NCBI GenBank assembly: GCA_016125255.1
Contig: WGMD01000029.1
Span: forward strand, 124,001-188,000
Length of the DNA: 64,000 nt
Reading direction: 5' to 3'
From: Planctomycetota bacterium
GTDB taxonomy: Bacteria > Planctomycetota > Phycisphaerae > Phycisphaerales > Zrk34
In this document: positions 17,925 through 26,938 of the stretch, piece after piece
How positions within the stretch are numbered: the stretch's first letter is position 1
Layout of the letters: every line of letters begins with the position of its first letter
Notes under the pieces: model-generated
What the model was told of the DNA's origin: nothing
Database searches by the model: none
The model's input: the letters and a program-made list of their open reading frames with translations, nothing else
Made by a program: the position numbers and the translations under genes

Positions 17925-18953
17925 ATGCAACACCTTCCCCTCGGCGTCTCGAACATCTCCGCCTCGCGCGTCATCTTCGGCGCCTGGGCCATCGGCGGAT
18001 GGATGTGGGGCGGACAGGACGAAGCCCAGGCCATCGCGTCGATTCACGCCGCCCTCGACGCCGGCATCAACACGATCGACACCGCCCCGATGTACGGCAT
18101 GGGCCGCAGCGAACAGATCGTCGGCAAGGCCCTCGCCGGCCGGCGCGACAAAGTTGTCATCGCCACCAAGTGCGGCATGCGTTGGGACCTGGCCAAAGGC
18201 AAGATGTTCTTCCGCACCGATGAGGACTCCGTCAACAACGAATCCGGCGATTATGCCGTGCATATCTACAACGGCCCCGAGTCCATCCGCGAGGAAGTCG
18301 AACGTTCGCTCAAGCGGCTCAACACCGACTATATCGACCTGTACCAGACCCATTGGCAGGACCCCACGACGCCGCTCGATCAGACGCTCGCCGAGCTTGT
18401 GAAGCTGCGCGATGAAGGCAAGATTCGCGCCTTCGGTCCGTGCAACGCCGACATGGTTCAGCTTCATCAGTACACGCTTGCCGGCGCTTCGACCGATCAG
18501 GAAAAGTATTCCATGCTCGACCGCGATCCCGAAGCCGAGCGCCTGCCCTACTGCCGCGAGCACAACGTGGCGGTGCTGGTGTATTCGCCCCTTTCCAACG
18601 GCCTGCTCACCGGCAAAGTCACCGCCGACCGCAAATTCGCCGCCGATGATTTGCGCGCCCAGCGCCCACGTTTCACCGTCGAAAGCCGCACGAAGATCAA
18701 CGATCGCCTCGGGCGGATCGCCCCGATCGCAAAGTCGCACGGCCTCACGCTCGCGCAGCTTGTCATCGCATGGACCCTCGCCCAGCCGGGCCTGACGCAC
18801 GCCCTCATCGGCGCCCGCACGATCAAGCAGTCGCAGGAAAACGCCGCCGCCGCGGATGTGAAGCTCAGCGAGGACGAACTGGCCGCGATCGATACCGCCA
18901 TTGAAGACCTCGCCGAAGGCATCGGCTCCTCCGGTCCGCCGCGGCAGTCGTAA
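17925..18953 (+). CDS. aldo/keto reductase
   Basis: 342 residues forming a TIM barrel with the family tetrad: Asp and Tyr in IDTAPMYGMGRSE (about residues 48-60), Lys in VVIATKCG (about 84), and His in YQTHWQDP (about 145). The C-terminal NADPH-binding region is GARTIKQSQENAAA. It reduces carbonyls, probably of sugars or glycerol-like compounds. A ribosome site (GGAG) precedes the ATG. No pathway partner is obvious in the neighbourhood. Confidence 0.92.
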   Translation: MQHLPLGVSNISASRVIFGAWAIGGWMWGGQDEAQAIASIHAALDAGINTIDTAPMYGMGRSEQIVGKALAGRRDKVVIATKCGMRWDLAKGKMFFRTDEDSVNNESGDYAVHIYNGPESIREEVERSLKRLNTDYIDLYQTHWQDPTTPLDQTLAELVKLRDEGKIRAFGPCNADMVQLHQYTLAGASTDQEKYSMLDRDPEAERLPYCREHNVAVLVYSPLSNGLLTGKVTADRKFAADDLRAQRPRFTVESRTKINDRLGRIAPIAKSHGLTLAQLVIAWTLAQPGLTHALIGARTIKQSQENAAAADVKLSEDELAAIDTAIEDLAEGIGSSGPPRQS

Positions 18954-19011
18954 CCGGCCGCTTCCATGAACGGGCAGTTGCCGCCGCCGTGCAACGTGGG
19001 ATAATCGCCGC

Positions 19012-19689
19012 ATGGCTCATCTCAAAACCGTCTTCCTCTTCGACGTGGACAATACGCTGCTCGACAACGACCGCGTCACCGCGGACCTGAAGCGTTACAC
19101 CGCCAAAAACTTCGGCGAGGCCCGCTCGCAGGATTACTGGCGCATCTTCGAGCAGATTCGCACGGAGCTTGGTTACGCCGATTACCTGGGGGCCCTGCAG
19201 CGCTATCGCATTCAGCATCCGCGCGATACGAATCTGCTGGCCGTGTCGAACTTCCTCGTAAACTACCCGTTCGCCAATCGGCTGTTCCCCAATTCGCTGG
19301 ACGTCATTGACCACGTCAAGCAGTGGGGCCCGGCGTGCGTGCTGTCCGACGGCGACGTCGTGTTCCAGCCCCGCAAGGTCGAGCGCTCCGGCATCTACGA
19401 CGCCGTCGATCAGAACGTGCTCATCTACGTGCACAAGGAATTCGAACTCGAAGACGTCGAAGCCCGCTACCCGGCTGAGCATTACGTGCTCATCGACGAC
19501 AAACTCCGCATCCTCACCGCCGTCAAACAAATCTGGGGCAAGCGCATCACGACCGTCTTCCCGAAACAAGGCCACTACGCCCTTGATGAAAAGGCCATCG
19601 CCAAGTTCCCCCCCGCCGACGTCGCCATCGACCGCATCGGCGACCTGCTCAACTTCACGCTCGACGAACTACTTACCGCGACGAAGTGA
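19012..19689 (+). CDS. HAD-family hydrolase
   Basis: 225 residues. HAD motif I FLFDVDNTLLDND (residues 8-20) provides the nucleophile Asp and acid/base Asp, motif II is CVLSDGDVV (about 110), motif III lies in the LIYVHKEFELE region, and motif IV is YVLIDDKLRIL (about 160). A helical cap follows motif I. The family hydrolyses small phosphate esters; the substrate cannot be told. The gene ends just before a REP-like hairpin and is convergent with the SGNH hydrolase gene. Confidence 0.88.
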   Translation: MAHLKTVFLFDVDNTLLDNDRVTADLKRYTAKNFGEARSQDYWRIFEQIRTELGYADYLGALQRYRIQHPRDTNLLAVSNFLVNYPFANRLFPNSLDVIDHVKQWGPACVLSDGDVVFQPRKVERSGIYDAVDQNVLIYVHKEFELEDVEARYPAEHYVLIDDKLRILTAVKQIWGKRITTVFPKQGHYALDEKAIAKFPPADVAIDRIGDLLNFTLDELLTATK

Positions 19690-19696
19690 CCCGGTC

Positions 19697-19717
19697 CCCT
19701 CTCCCTCCGGGAGAGGG
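19697..19717 (+). repeat. REP-like hairpin element, first copy
   Basis: Perfect 9 bp stem CCCTCTCCC / GGGAGAGGG (19697-19705 and 19709-19717) with a 3-base loop, followed by TTAGGGTGAGGG. It lies 7 bp after the HAD gene stop. A second, inverted copy is at 19828-19848. This element type occurs across many bacterial phyla as repetitive extragenic palindromes and may also act as a terminator. Confidence 0.75.
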
Positions 19718-19827
19718 TTAGGGTGAGGGTGGCCGCAAATGCGGGCGCGTCACGCACCCGAGCGCCTCACATCTGTAAACACGCTGTCCATCGAATCGCG
19801 CTCGACTGCCGCGCCCCCTCACCCCGG

Positions 19828-19848
19828 CCCTCTCCCGGTGGGAGAGGG
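19828..19848 (-). repeat. REP-like hairpin element, second copy in opposite orientation
   Basis: Perfect 9 bp stem CCCTCTCCC / GGGAGAGGG (19828-19836 and 19840-19848), preceded by CCCTCACCCCGG, the reverse complement of the flank of the first copy. The pair sits in the interval between two convergent genes and encloses about 110 bp of unique sequence. This is the arrangement expected of a bipartite REP (BIME-like) element. Confidence 0.75.
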
Positions 19849-19855
19849 AGTGAGA

Positions 19856-20977
19856 TTACGCCAATTTCATCGCCTCGCGCAGCACCGGCTCGTAGGCGTC
19901 GGCGTAGCGCATCGCGCCCAGGTCGCTGGCGTGCGAGCCGTCGGTCGAGCCCTCGCCGTCGTCGCCGAGCAGGTGGTCGCCGGGCAGGTAGAGCAGCTTC
20001 TTGTAGCCGTCGTTGACGAGCGTGTCGTACGATTCGCGCAGGGCTTTGTGGTTGGCCATGTGGTATTCGTACCGGGCCGGCAGGAACTCGGCGTTCGAGT
20101 TGATGCGGTCTTCGACGAGCACGATGGGCACGTCCGGCCTGGCGTCGCGAAGTTGTTTGACGAGAGGGATGCACCGCTCGGTGATTGTCTTGGCGCCCAT
20201 GTTCGGACAGCAGTCGATGACGTAGACGAGCGGGTCGAGTTCGACGAGGAAGTCGCCGACGGATTTTTCCATGGTGCCGTTGCCGGAGAAGGCGAGGTTG
20301 ATCGTCGGGTGATTGAGTCGGCGCTGGAGGATGTTGATGATGCCCATGCCCGGCCGCGAGGCGCAGGCGCCGTGCAGAATCGACGTGCCGTAAAACACGA
20401 TGGGCTTTTCGCTGCGCGGCGCGATCGGCGTGAACATCGCGTTTTTCGGCATGCCGATCTCGACCTTTTCGGGGCTGTTGAAAAGCGGCAGGTAGATCAT
20501 GAAAGTGCGCTTCCCGGGGGCGACGCCGTCGACGACCTTGACGTTCATCCTCTGATTCGTCGGCTTGACGACCGAGAGCCAGCGCATGTCGCCCTTGTCA
20601 TCGCTCGCATAAAAGTCGATCCCGCTCATCGCCGTCGCCGGCATGTGCGGCATATCCAATGCCGAGCCCATCAGGTCATAGCGCACATGCAGCGTCGTCG
20701 CATCGCTCTCGAATCGGGCGCTCATCCCCGTGCTGTGCCGGCTCAGATTCCAGACGACATCGCGCACCTTCCCCTTCGCCCGCCCCGGCAGACGATCGTA
20801 ATAGCGCTCCGTATCGGCGAACCCCTTGCCCTCCACGCCCCATGTGCTCACATCATGCCACACCAGCCCGTCATCCTTCGGCGCTTCGTCGGCCCCGCAA
20901 ACCAGCCGGGTCGACGACAGCGCCGCCGCGGCGCTCAAACCGGCGAGAAACCCGCGACGTGTGACGATTTGTTGCAT
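19856..20977 (-). CDS. Tat-exported SGNH/GDSL hydrolase
   Basis: 373 residues from the ATG that puts a twin-arginine signal at the N-terminus (VTRRGFLAGLSAAAAL). A beta-rich N-terminal region (about 35-190) is followed by the SGNH domain: block I Ser in VFYGTSILHGACAS, Gly/Asn in NLAFSGNG, and Asp/His in STDGSHASDLG. Such enzymes deacetylate or de-esterify carbohydrates or lipids in the periplasm. It lies 20 bp downstream of the hydroxyacid dehydrogenase gene on the same strand and may be co-transcribed. An earlier in-frame start to 21217 lacks sense. Confidence 0.88.
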   Translation of the reverse strand: MQQIVTRRGFLAGLSAAAALSSTRLVCGADEAPKDDGLVWHDVSTWGVEGKGFADTERYYDRLPGRAKGKVRDVVWNLSRHSTGMSARFESDATTLHVRYDLMGSALDMPHMPATAMSGIDFYASDDKGDMRWLSVVKPTNQRMNVKVVDGVAPGKRTFMIYLPLFNSPEKVEIGMPKNAMFTPIAPRSEKPIVFYGTSILHGACASRPGMGIINILQRRLNHPTINLAFSGNGTMEKSVGDFLVELDPLVYVIDCCPNMGAKTITERCIPLVKQLRDARPDVPIVLVEDRINSNAEFLPARYEYHMANHKALRESYDTLVNDGYKKLLYLPGDHLLGDDGEGSTDGSHASDLGAMRYADAYEPVLREAMKLA

Positions 20978-20997
20978 GATGATCCTTTCTTCACAGA

Positions 20998-21948
20998 TTA
21001 CGGAGCGGGGAATTTCGGTTCTCGTCCTTCGAGGACAGCCAGCACGTCGCGTACGACCCAGCTCATGTTGGCCATCGCGGTGTGCGTGCGCGAGGCGAGG
21101 TGCGCCATGAGCTGCACGTTGGAATGACCCCACAGCGGATAGGTCGGCGGCGGTGGCTCGGGGTCGTGCACATCGAGAATGGCGCGCCCGCCGGCGCCCG
21201 CCACGCGATTGGACCACTTGGCCATCGCCACGGCGTCGACGAGCATGCCGCGCGCGGCGTTGATGAGCAGGCAGGCGGGCTTGATCTGTTTGAGCACGGC
21301 CGCGTCGATCAGGTTGCGGTTCGCGGCCCGGCCGTCGGTGTGAATCGTCAGAATGTCCGACTCGCGCCAGAGGGTTTCCTTGTCGACGAACGTACCGGGA
21401 TGATCGGCGGGGAGACCCAGTTGTTCGCGTGATAACAGGTCGTTACAGATGACTTTGACGCCGAAGGCGTCGGCGACTTTGGCCATGCGTTTGCCGATGC
21501 GGCCCATGCCGAGGATGCCCAGCGTCAACTCGTCGGCCTGCCGGCCCACCTGCTCGGTCCGCGCATGATGGAAGACGGCGGCGCTGGCGTCGGACGGCAG
21601 CGGCTTGCGCGGACGCAGCACATCGAAGATCAGGGCCCAGACATATTCGATCACCGCCTGCGTGTTGGCGTCGGGCGTGTAGACGACGCGGACGAACCGG
21701 CGCCTGCACGCTTCCAGGTCGATGTTGTCGAGCCCGACGCCGGCGCGCCCGACGACCCGGACGCTCGGCGCCCGGTCCAGCAACGCATCGTTGACCTGCG
21801 TGTAGGTCCGCACGATTAGCCCGTCCGCATCGGCCAGCTCGCGACACAGGGCGGCTTCGTCCTCGAGGGGGACCCGCACGAAGTTGACACGCTCGGCGAG
21901 CCATTGGGCGGCCGCGTCATCGAGATGTTCGGTGAGCACGACTTTCAT
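20998..21948 (-). CDS. D-isomer-specific 2-hydroxyacid dehydrogenase
   Basis: 316 residues. NAD-binding Rossmann motif LGILGMGRIGKRMAKVADAFG (described by its core GMGRIGKRMAK, about residue 147), arginine region LLINAARGMLVD (about 232), and the conserved GRAGVGLDNIDLEA near residue 90. Family members oxidise or reduce 2-hydroxyacids such as phosphoglycerate or glyoxylate; this one is too short for the ACT-domain SerA type. The catalytic His region near residue 280 (LMAHLASRTHTA) is present. It overlaps the HEAT-protein gene upstream by 4 bp. Confidence 0.9.
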   Translation of the reverse strand: MKVVLTEHLDDAAAQWLAERVNFVRVPLEDEAALCRELADADGLIVRTYTQVNDALLDRAPSVRVVGRAGVGLDNIDLEACRRRFVRVVYTPDANTQAVIEYVWALIFDVLRPRKPLPSDASAAVFHHARTEQVGRQADELTLGILGMGRIGKRMAKVADAFGVKVICNDLLSREQLGLPADHPGTFVDKETLWRESDILTIHTDGRAANRNLIDAAVLKQIKPACLLINAARGMLVDAVAMAKWSNRVAGAGGRAILDVHDPEPPPPTYPLWGHSNVQLMAHLASRTHTAMANMSWVVRDVLAVLEGREPKFPAP

Positions 21949-23384
21949 GGGCGATTCTCCGGGACCGGGGCGGCGCCGGCGATCGGCGCGGCAAATGTGT
22001 GCGTCTTTGTATCAAATCGCAGGCCCGGACGCATCAAAAGATACCAGTCGCGAAGAACGTCCACCTGCTGGCGCTCCAGTTCCGGGGCGGCGTAGCAATT
22101 GAACTTCGGCGCCCCGGGCAGGAAATGATGCACGACCGGCCAGTAGCGCAACTGATCGAATAGCAGCTCCAGCGCCACCGGCGGATCGCCGAAGGGGTTG
22201 AACATCCAGTCCGCCCCTTCGAGATTGCCCAAGTAAAGCAGCGCCATCGTGATCGTCGTGCGCGGCACTTTCGGCTGCGCGAGCAGCGAGACCGGATCGA
22301 ACTTGTCGACGGTCTGTCCCTGCATCAAGAGCGCGAGGTTGTAGTGCTGCTGCACAATCCACGATTCGGATTTCTCCGCCCGGAGTTTGAGGAACTTCAT
22401 CAGGTCGTCGTCCGGCTCGACCATGCCGCCGAGCATCGCACCGGCCATGCGCGAATTGTCCTCGAAGGACATGATCAGTTCCTTGGCCAGTTCGCGGCAC
22501 TGATCGGGCGTAAAGCGATCGATCGCCGTCAACACTGCCAGATCGCGCGTCGTCGGCTGATCGGCGTTGAACACGCGGCGCAGGTCATCGGGCATCGCCG
22601 TCTGCGAAACGCGGACGGCCTGAAGCCGAATCAGATCGGGCATGTCGGGCGTGATTTCGATGCGCGTCGAATTCGTCGGCATCGATTCGAGGGCCGCGAG
22701 GCGCTTGACCATCTCGTTCGCCGTCGCCGCCGGCGCGTCGGGCCCCGGCGCGACAGGCGGCTCGCCGGCGAGGAGTTTGAGCATGATATTCGCGTGATCG
22801 GCGATAACGGCTTCGGGATCGGACGCCGCCTGCTCGAGCAGCTTCGACCGCTGCGGCTCGGGAAGACATGCGGCGGCGCTCAAGGCATTGAAGCGCACAT
22901 CGGGCTCCTTGTCGATCATGAGCTTCTCAATGAGCGGCGGAATTGACGGATCGTCGTGATACGGCCGGCGCTGCCAGAGCGTCTTGCCCAGTTCGACGGC
23001 GATGGCGCTGCGCTGAATGGCGATGCCCGAATCGACGCGGTGCGACAGATAGCGCAGCCACGGCCGCCCGACGCCCGGGCCCCACGCCCCCGCCGCCGCC
23101 AGGGCGCGGACAATGTTGTCGAAACACGCATCGTCCGCCCCGTCGAGCATCGACTTGGCGCGATCGAGCGTGGCGGGCTCGTTGATGTGCGCGATCACGT
23201 ACATCACGGCCGAATCGCGCTTGGCCGGATCGCTGGAGCAGAGGCGATTCATCATCGAGTACCGCACCAGGTCATCCGCGTGACGGATCGCCAGCAGCAC
23301 GGTCAGGCCGGCGACGAGCAGCACGGTGATGATCGAGCTTCGAAGGATGCGGCGGAGGTTTTTTCGAGGACGCGGGTGCGACAT
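21945..23384 (-). CDS. membrane-anchored HEAT-repeat-like protein
   Basis: 479 residues. A short basic N-terminus precedes one membrane helix (SSIITVLLVAGLTVLLAI, residues 17-34). The rest is alpha-helical with HEAT/PBS-lyase-like repeats, for example KEPDVRFNALSAAACLPE and DPEAVIADHANIMLKLLAG (about 160-210). No catalytic motif is visible, so it is probably a scaffold exposed to the periplasm. It overlaps the downstream dehydrogenase start (ATGA), so the two are co-transcribed, but no functional link is known. Confidence 0.72.
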   Translation of the reverse strand: MSHPRPRKNLRRILRSSIITVLLVAGLTVLLAIRHADDLVRYSMMNRLCSSDPAKRDSAVMYVIAHINEPATLDRAKSMLDGADDACFDNIVRALAAAGAWGPGVGRPWLRYLSHRVDSGIAIQRSAIAVELGKTLWQRRPYHDDPSIPPLIEKLMIDKEPDVRFNALSAAACLPEPQRSKLLEQAASDPEAVIADHANIMLKLLAGEPPVAPGPDAPAATANEMVKRLAALESMPTNSTRIEITPDMPDLIRLQAVRVSQTAMPDDLRRVFNADQPTTRDLAVLTAIDRFTPDQCRELAKELIMSFEDNSRMAGAMLGGMVEPDDDLMKFLKLRAEKSESWIVQQHYNLALLMQGQTVDKFDPVSLLAQPKVPRTTITMALLYLGNLEGADWMFNPFGDPPVALELLFDQLRYWPVVHHFLPGAPKFNCYAAPELERQQVDVLRDWYLLMRPGLRFDTKTHTFAAPIAGAAPVPENRP

Positions 23385-23496
23385 GAGGGTCGGGTCGGGT
23401 GTTGAGGGATGACGGACTTTGCGTTCAGACGCACGGATGGGGCGGGCGGTTCACCCTTTTGGATGATCAACTTCCGGGGCTTCCTTGGGCCGGGGG

Positions 23497-24393
23497 TCAG
23501 CCGAAGACGATGCCGGCGTAGCCGACGCTGTTGAGGCCGTCGGAGTGCCCGAGCGGAGCGAGTTCACGGACGGAATGAGTATGTTCGAGAAGGTAGCCAT
23601 GCGAAGCGCCGAGGGCGCGACAGGCGGCGAGGGTCGCGGCGATCGCGCCGCCGCCGCAGGCGTTCTGATGCTGATGCGTTTCATGGACGATGTCGGCTTC
23701 ATTCATGGCGAGCATCATATCCAGAACGCGGCGATCGTTGGTGTCATGCGCCCATGTGACGCCGGCTTCGCCGACGCCGTGCGGTGTGAATCGGTAGTTG
23801 GGGCCATAGTGTGTCAGATCGCTGGAGACGACCATGACGACGGGCGCGTGCCAGTTGACGAGCAGTTTGCCGATCGCCTCGCCCCATTGGACTGCATCCG
23901 CCGCCGGGGGAATCAGGCAGGGCACGATCCGCGTCTCGTCGCCGAAGGCCGCGCGGATCATCGGGGCCTGCACTTCGAGACTGTGTTCGTATTCGTGGGC
24001 CATGTCGAGCGTCTGCACGGCAGCTCCCGGAAGCTGAGCCAGCGCGTCGCGCAGGTCCGTATCAACGGCGAGCGGACCCAGCGGCGTGGCCCATGCGTCG
24101 GCGGAGTCGAGCGTCGGGTTGAACACGGCCATGGTGTGCACGGAGCCGGTGAGCACGATGGTTTTGGCGGCGGTGCGTCGTGCGAGCGTGGCCCAGGTCA
24201 TACCGGCGACCCGGCCGGAGCATATCCATCCGGCATGCGGCACGAGCGCGCCATATAATGTCGGCGGAAGCTGCTGGAGCGAGGCCACCGGCACACAGTA
24301 TCGCGCGGCATCGGCGGCGCAGCGGCGCTCGTCGGCCGCGTAGAAGCGACCGGCGACGGCGGGCGGACGGATGCGCGAGGCGGCGTGTGCCAT
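23497..24393 (-). CDS. amrB: MEMO1-family protein, AmmeMemoRadiSam system protein B
   Basis: 298 residues. Family motifs: IRPPAVAGRFYAAD at the N-terminus, ALVPHAGWICSGRVAG (about 49), HEYEHSLEVQAPMI (about 135), VVSSDLTHYGP (about 195) and NACGGGAIAA (about 247), with the His residues that form the metal-site-like pocket. The protein is often encoded beside a radical SAM enzyme and an AMMECR1 protein; neither is in this window. Its biochemical role in bacteria is not settled. It is divergent from the glycosyltransferase gene across 47 bp. Confidence 0.9.
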   Translation of the reverse strand: MAHAASRIRPPAVAGRFYAADERRCAADAARYCVPVASLQQLPPTLYGALVPHAGWICSGRVAGMTWATLARRTAAKTIVLTGSVHTMAVFNPTLDSADAWATPLGPLAVDTDLRDALAQLPGAAVQTLDMAHEYEHSLEVQAPMIRAAFGDETRIVPCLIPPAADAVQWGEAIGKLLVNWHAPVVMVVSSDLTHYGPNYRFTPHGVGEAGVTWAHDTNDRRVLDMMLAMNEADIVHETHQHQNACGGGAIAATLAACRALGASHGYLLEHTHSVRELAPLGHSDGLNSVGYAGIVFG

Positions 24394-24440
24394 GAAGCGG
24401 TAGTTCCGACGATCTGTGTCCGCAATATCGTAGGAAAATC

Positions 24441-25571
24441 ATGCGTATCTGTCTCTACACGCCCAGTCTCGGCCCCAACGCCACGCCGACCCACATCATT
24501 GTTGACGCACTGGCCCGGCAGATGATGGCGCGCGGGCATCTGGTGTCGGTGCTCGCCCAGTGCACCCGACCCGCGTTCAATCCGCCGTATGCGGTGCATT
24601 ATGCGCCGCCGCCGATGTCGCCGGACTGGTTCCCCGAGCGGAGCGCCCGGGCGCTGGCTGCGTTTCACGAAGCCAATGCGTTCGAGTTGATCTGCGTCTT
24701 CGATGCACACCCGACGGGATACGGGGCGATGCGCGTGGCGCATGATGCGAATGTCCCGCTGGTGATCGTGTCGATGGGCGGCGATCTGTATCACGGATCG
24801 CCAATGCGGCGGAAGGGGCATGTGTGGAAGCGGATCGCGGCGACGTATCGGGATGCGGATGCGGCGGTGGCGACGAGTCCGTACATGATGCGATTGCTGG
24901 CGGAACTTGACGGCGGGCCGGCGAATGTCGTGGCGATCCACAGTGGCGTCGACACGGCGACGTTCTCGCAACCGGCCCCGCAACCCGGCGATTTCGATGA
25001 CCCGCGAGGGTTCTGTCTTACGATCGGCGCGCTGGAGGACGGATCGGGCGTCGGCGACGCGATCGAAGCGTACGCACGGGCGCACGGACGCTTGGGCGAC
25101 ACCACGCTGATCGTCATGGGCGACGGGTCGCAGCGCGCGGCTCTGAGCAAGCGAATCAGTCAACTGAATCTCGATGACCGCGTCACGTTCGTCGGCGAGC
25201 GGCGGGGAACCGAGCGGCGATGGTTCATGCAGAAGGCGAAATTCGCCATGATCGTGCCGCACGAGGAGGGCAACGCGATGACGGCGCTGCAGGTCATGGC
25301 CTGCGGTCGACCGATTGTTTGCACGGGCGAGAGCGCGTTTGATGAAGTTTGCCGGCCCGGCGTCAACGGGCTGCTCGTGCCGGCCGCGTCACCGGTCGCA
25401 CTCGCCGACGCGATCGCCCGGCTCCAGCGTTTCGAGATCGAATCGATGGCGCTCAATTCGATGGGTATCGCGCAGGACTACGACTGGCAGATGGTCGTCG
25501 ACGGGTATCTGAAGCTTTTCGCCGAGACGATCGAACGGTTCACCGCGTCGACCGCCGGCGCAGCGACGTGA
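24441..25571 (+). CDS. glycosyltransferase, GT4-like (GT-B fold)
   Basis: 376 residues. N-terminal half: RICLYTPSLGPNATPTHIIV, binding the acceptor. C-terminal half: VTFVGERRGTERRWFMQKA and the EX7E-like region (HEEGNAMTALQVMACGRPIV) that binds the nucleotide-sugar. A ribosome site (AGGA) precedes the ATG closely. The last 32 bases overlap the oppositely oriented glycosyltransferase gene. It starts the surface-polysaccharide region; donor and acceptor are unknown. Confidence 0.88.
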   Translation: MRICLYTPSLGPNATPTHIIVDALARQMMARGHLVSVLAQCTRPAFNPPYAVHYAPPPMSPDWFPERSARALAAFHEANAFELICVFDAHPTGYGAMRVAHDANVPLVIVSMGGDLYHGSPMRRKGHVWKRIAATYRDADAAVATSPYMMRLLAELDGGPANVVAIHSGVDTATFSQPAPQPGDFDDPRGFCLTIGALEDGSGVGDAIEAYARAHGRLGDTTLIVMGDGSQRAALSKRISQLNLDDRVTFVGERRGTERRWFMQKAKFAMIVPHEEGNAMTALQVMACGRPIVCTGESAFDEVCRPGVNGLLVPAASPVALADAIARLQRFEIESMALNSMGIAQDYDWQMVVDGYLKLFAETIERFTASTAGAAT

Positions 25572-26538
25572 AAATCTCAGCGAGACGATCGGCCAGCGCT
25601 TCACGCTCGTGATGCGCCTGCACGTATTGGCGGCCCTGTTCGCCGAGCCGCCGGCGCAGCAACGGTTGATCGACCATGTCCTTCATCGCGGCGAGCCACT
25701 GCTCGCTCGAAGCGGCGCAGACGCCGCGGCTTCCCCCGCCGGCGTACACGATGTTCTCCCCCACCGCCGACCCGATCCACGCCATCCGATGGCCCATGTA
25801 TTGGAGCACCTTGAACGGACACTTGCCGCGCGTCCAGGGCGTGTCGGGCATGGGGCACAGGCCCACGTGACACGCCGCCAGCGCCGCCGCCTGCTCCGCC
25901 TGCGACCATCGCCGAAAATCCACCGCAAGCCGGCCGAACGACATCGGCTCGTGCGCCACGAGTCGGAGTTTCACCTGCGGCCGCTCCGCGCCCAGTTCAT
26001 CGAGCGGCTGACGAATCAGATCGAGGTACGGCTGCGTCGACGCCGACCCGAGCCAGAGCAGTTCGACCGGCCCGTCGGACGGCGGCGCATCGCCGTCGAG
26101 CGTCAACGCCATCGGCACAATATGCACATCCGCGCAGTAAGGCCGGGCCAGTTCCTGCAGGTACGTGCTGCCCGCCAGCGCGGCGGCGCAGCGGCGGAGC
26201 ATCGAAGCGAAGCGAATCCGCCGCGTAAGACTCGGCCGATAGCCCCCGCCCGATGCAAACGTGAGCGGATCATCGAAGTCGAATACCACCGGCGCCTTGA
26301 CGCCCTTGAGCGACCCGACCAGCAGCGGCGGCAGAAGATGCCGGTGCCACCAGACGATATTCGCCTCATTGAGCGACGCGATGAACCGCCGCTGCTCCCC
26401 GAAGCCCGTCGGCAGCGTCATGGGCGTCACCGCAATGCCGCGCCGCTTCAACGGCTCGATGTACTCGAGCACGCGCTGCTGATACGAAGCCGAGTCGGGC
26501 TTGCGCGTCACGGCAAATAGGCGCAGGGGCTGGCTCAT
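25540..26538 (-). CDS. glycosyltransferase (GT-B fold, GT4-like)
   Basis: 332 residues from the ATG giving the sensible N-terminus SQPLRLFAVTRKPDSASYQQ; a frame open to 26688 gives no family sequence. Features are VVFDFDDPLTF (about 80), a donor-side strand VELLWLGSAST and a late motif CPFKVLQYMGHRMAWIGSAVGENIV that occupies the nucleotide-sugar site of GT-B enzymes. Convergent, with 32 bp tail-to-tail overlap, with the preceding glycosyltransferase. Probably acts in the same glycan pathway. Confidence 0.8.
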   Translation of the reverse strand: MSQPLRLFAVTRKPDSASYQQRVLEYIEPLKRRGIAVTPMTLPTGFGEQRRFIASLNEANIVWWHRHLLPPLLVGSLKGVKAPVVFDFDDPLTFASGGGYRPSLTRRIRFASMLRRCAAALAGSTYLQELARPYCADVHIVPMALTLDGDAPPSDGPVELLWLGSASTQPYLDLIRQPLDELGAERPQVKLRLVAHEPMSFGRLAVDFRRWSQAEQAAALAACHVGLCPMPDTPWTRGKCPFKVLQYMGHRMAWIGSAVGENIVYAGGGSRGVCAASSEQWLAAMKDMVDQPLLRRRLGEQGRQYVQAHHEREALADRLAEIFTSLRRRSTR

Positions 26539-26938
26539 GCGCAAACCAGAATAGCACGCATGCCCCACCCCGCGAAACCCCGCCCCGTCGTCCGACCCTG
26601 TGCCAAATCCCCCGCGCGCACCCATCCTGCAAATTCCCCCCGGCCTCGCACGCCTCCGCCGAACTTCTGACTGCCTCAGAATCACCACCTTACGACGCGA
26701 CTTTCCCGCCGTGGGCGCGCACTTGCGCGCGCCGCGGGCTCGCCCCGTCGCGCCCGTGCGCGCTCACGCCCTCAAAACCCCGCCCCCCGCGCCAATCGAC
26801 CTCCCCCATGCGCACTCTCGTTTCGCCCATGCGCCATCCGCGTCACCCCCTTGCGCCGCCCTGCGCCAAATGCCCCACTTCATCCTCGCTCCGGGCCGGG
26901 TATCATTGCCCGTTCGTGCACCCCAGCGAAAGTGACCC
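26539..26938. other. 400 bp C-rich intergenic region
   Basis: No gene is supported. The plus strand is strongly C-biased with runs such as CCCCGCCCCCCGCGCC, and the short open frames in it are rich in Pro, Arg and His with no domain or signal. It separates two divergent genes and must hold their upstream signals, but I see no clear promoter. Confidence 0.5.

Noticed and set aside
23497-24393. A complete AmmeMemoRadiSam system
   Set aside because: Only the MEMO/AmrB protein is present; neither the radical SAM nor the AMMECR1 gene was found.
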